Of a stretch of DNA of 64,000 nucleotides, positions 63,835-64,000 are shown in pieces. The DNA is from Methylobacillus methanolivorans (lineage in GTDB: Bacteria > Pseudomonadota > Gammaproteobacteria > Burkholderiales > Methylophilaceae), in the NCBI RefSeq assembly GCF_020531845.1, contig NZ_JAJAVF010000002.1, forward strand, positions 345,543-409,542. Direction: 5' to 3'. The position numbers and the translations under genes were made by a program. Position 1 is the first letter of the stretch. Each line of letters opens with the position of its first letter. The notes under the pieces were generated by a model. The model did not search any database. It worked only from the letters and a program-made list of their open reading frames with translations, and was not told the origin of the DNA.

Positions 63835-64000
63835 TCAGTCTTTCGTGGTGGTGAATGCTATTTGTGCTGCGATGAAAGCGCACCACGAGGCTGGTTTGCC
63901 CAAATAGTGACTTGCGTTCAGCACTTGCAGGGCTTTGCCCGGTTGTTCAAGCACGAAACTAGGAAAGCCATTGCCGTCTATCTGTGCCAACAATTCGCGG
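63835..64000 (-). CDS. C-terminal end of a DsbA-family (FrnE-like) thioredoxin-fold protein (partial)
   Basis: About 55 residues are visible at the edge of the window on the minus strand, ending in TGA at 63835-63837. The fragment (ELLAQIDGNGFPSFVLEQPGKALQVL, then YLGKPASWCAF) matches the pattern of the cis-Pro loop (GFPSFV) and C-terminal part of DsbA-like oxidoreductases. The active-site part lies outside. A C-terminal Cys (SWCAF) is present. The gene is followed by the MoaF-like gene after 4 bases. Confidence 0.55.
   Translation of the reverse strand, partial: RELLAQIDGNGFPSFVLEQPGKALQVLNASHYLGKPASWCAFIAAQIAFTTTKD

Overview
The window is about 64 kb of a Gram-negative, betaproteobacterial-type chromosome with roughly 50% GC. 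Evidence for this is the one-piece tmRNA with tag ANDETYALAA, a second-type IF-1 gene next to a cold-shock gene, smpB divergent from ratA-rnfH, PEP-CTERM proteins, and FecI-FecR-receptor loci. From memory of protein style I would guess Methylophilaceae (Methylophilus/Methylobacillus relatives), but no methylotrophy gene lies here, so this is only inference. I see no CRISPR array, prophage, integron or insertion sequence. The gene content is mostly housekeeping and signalling.

Layout. 1-1425: end of a hybrid kinase plus an HD-GYP response regulator. 1500-4254: ybiT, a nitroreductase and a GreB-like factor with a shortened coiled coil. 4476-12745: two tandem iron-uptake units, each ordered ECF sigma factor, FecR anti-sigma, TonB receptor; both sigma genes have Fur-box-like sites. 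12861-17560: an MHYT/PAS hybrid kinase and HD-GYP regulator, the same module type as at the left edge. 17690-22613: guaB, a SIMPL protein, guaA and trpS as a probable operon. 22772-26245: DUF4124 protein, rnfH-ratA, smpB, hemerythrin, nuclease, cytochrome c. 26573-30546: a 26-residue membrane peptide, glgX, a cold-shock protein, a structured intergenic region, an 81-aa protein, IF-1 and tmRNA. 30702-35115: an HDOD-GAF histidine kinase and a REC-PAS-GGDEF-EAL protein in one operon. 35599-39870: thioredoxin-like protein, exported Bcp-type peroxiredoxin, three tRNAs, ahpC-ahpF. 39968-48634: diguanylate cyclase, uup, AsmA-family protein, MFS transporter, rep. 48809-54056: two PEP-CTERM proteins, rbgA, alkaline phosphatase, and a secreted His-rich protein. 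54121-64000: methyltransferase, YihY, copper chaperone pair, hrpA with an overlapping leader peptide, lytic transglycosylase, Gfo/Idh/MocA oxidoreductase, MoaF-like protein, and a partial DsbA-type protein.

Themes. Four loci act on cyclic-di-GMP (two HD-GYP proteins, one GGDEF-EAL, one GGDEF), fed by at least three kinases. Iron uptake and peroxide defence are strong (two Fec systems, AhpCF, Bcp, thioredoxin, a hemerythrin). Translation and RNA handling recur (tmRNA, SmpB, IF-1, CSP, two ABC-F proteins, RbgA, HrpA).

The least explained signals are non-coding. Perfect or near-perfect inverted repeats with 16-18 nt loops lie at the ribosome-binding regions of ahpC and both TonB receptors. A network of competing long helices lies between the cold-shock gene and the IF-1 operon. 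An 11-codon frame with a strong ribosome site overlaps the hrpA start. All structural claims were made by eye; none was folded or searched.
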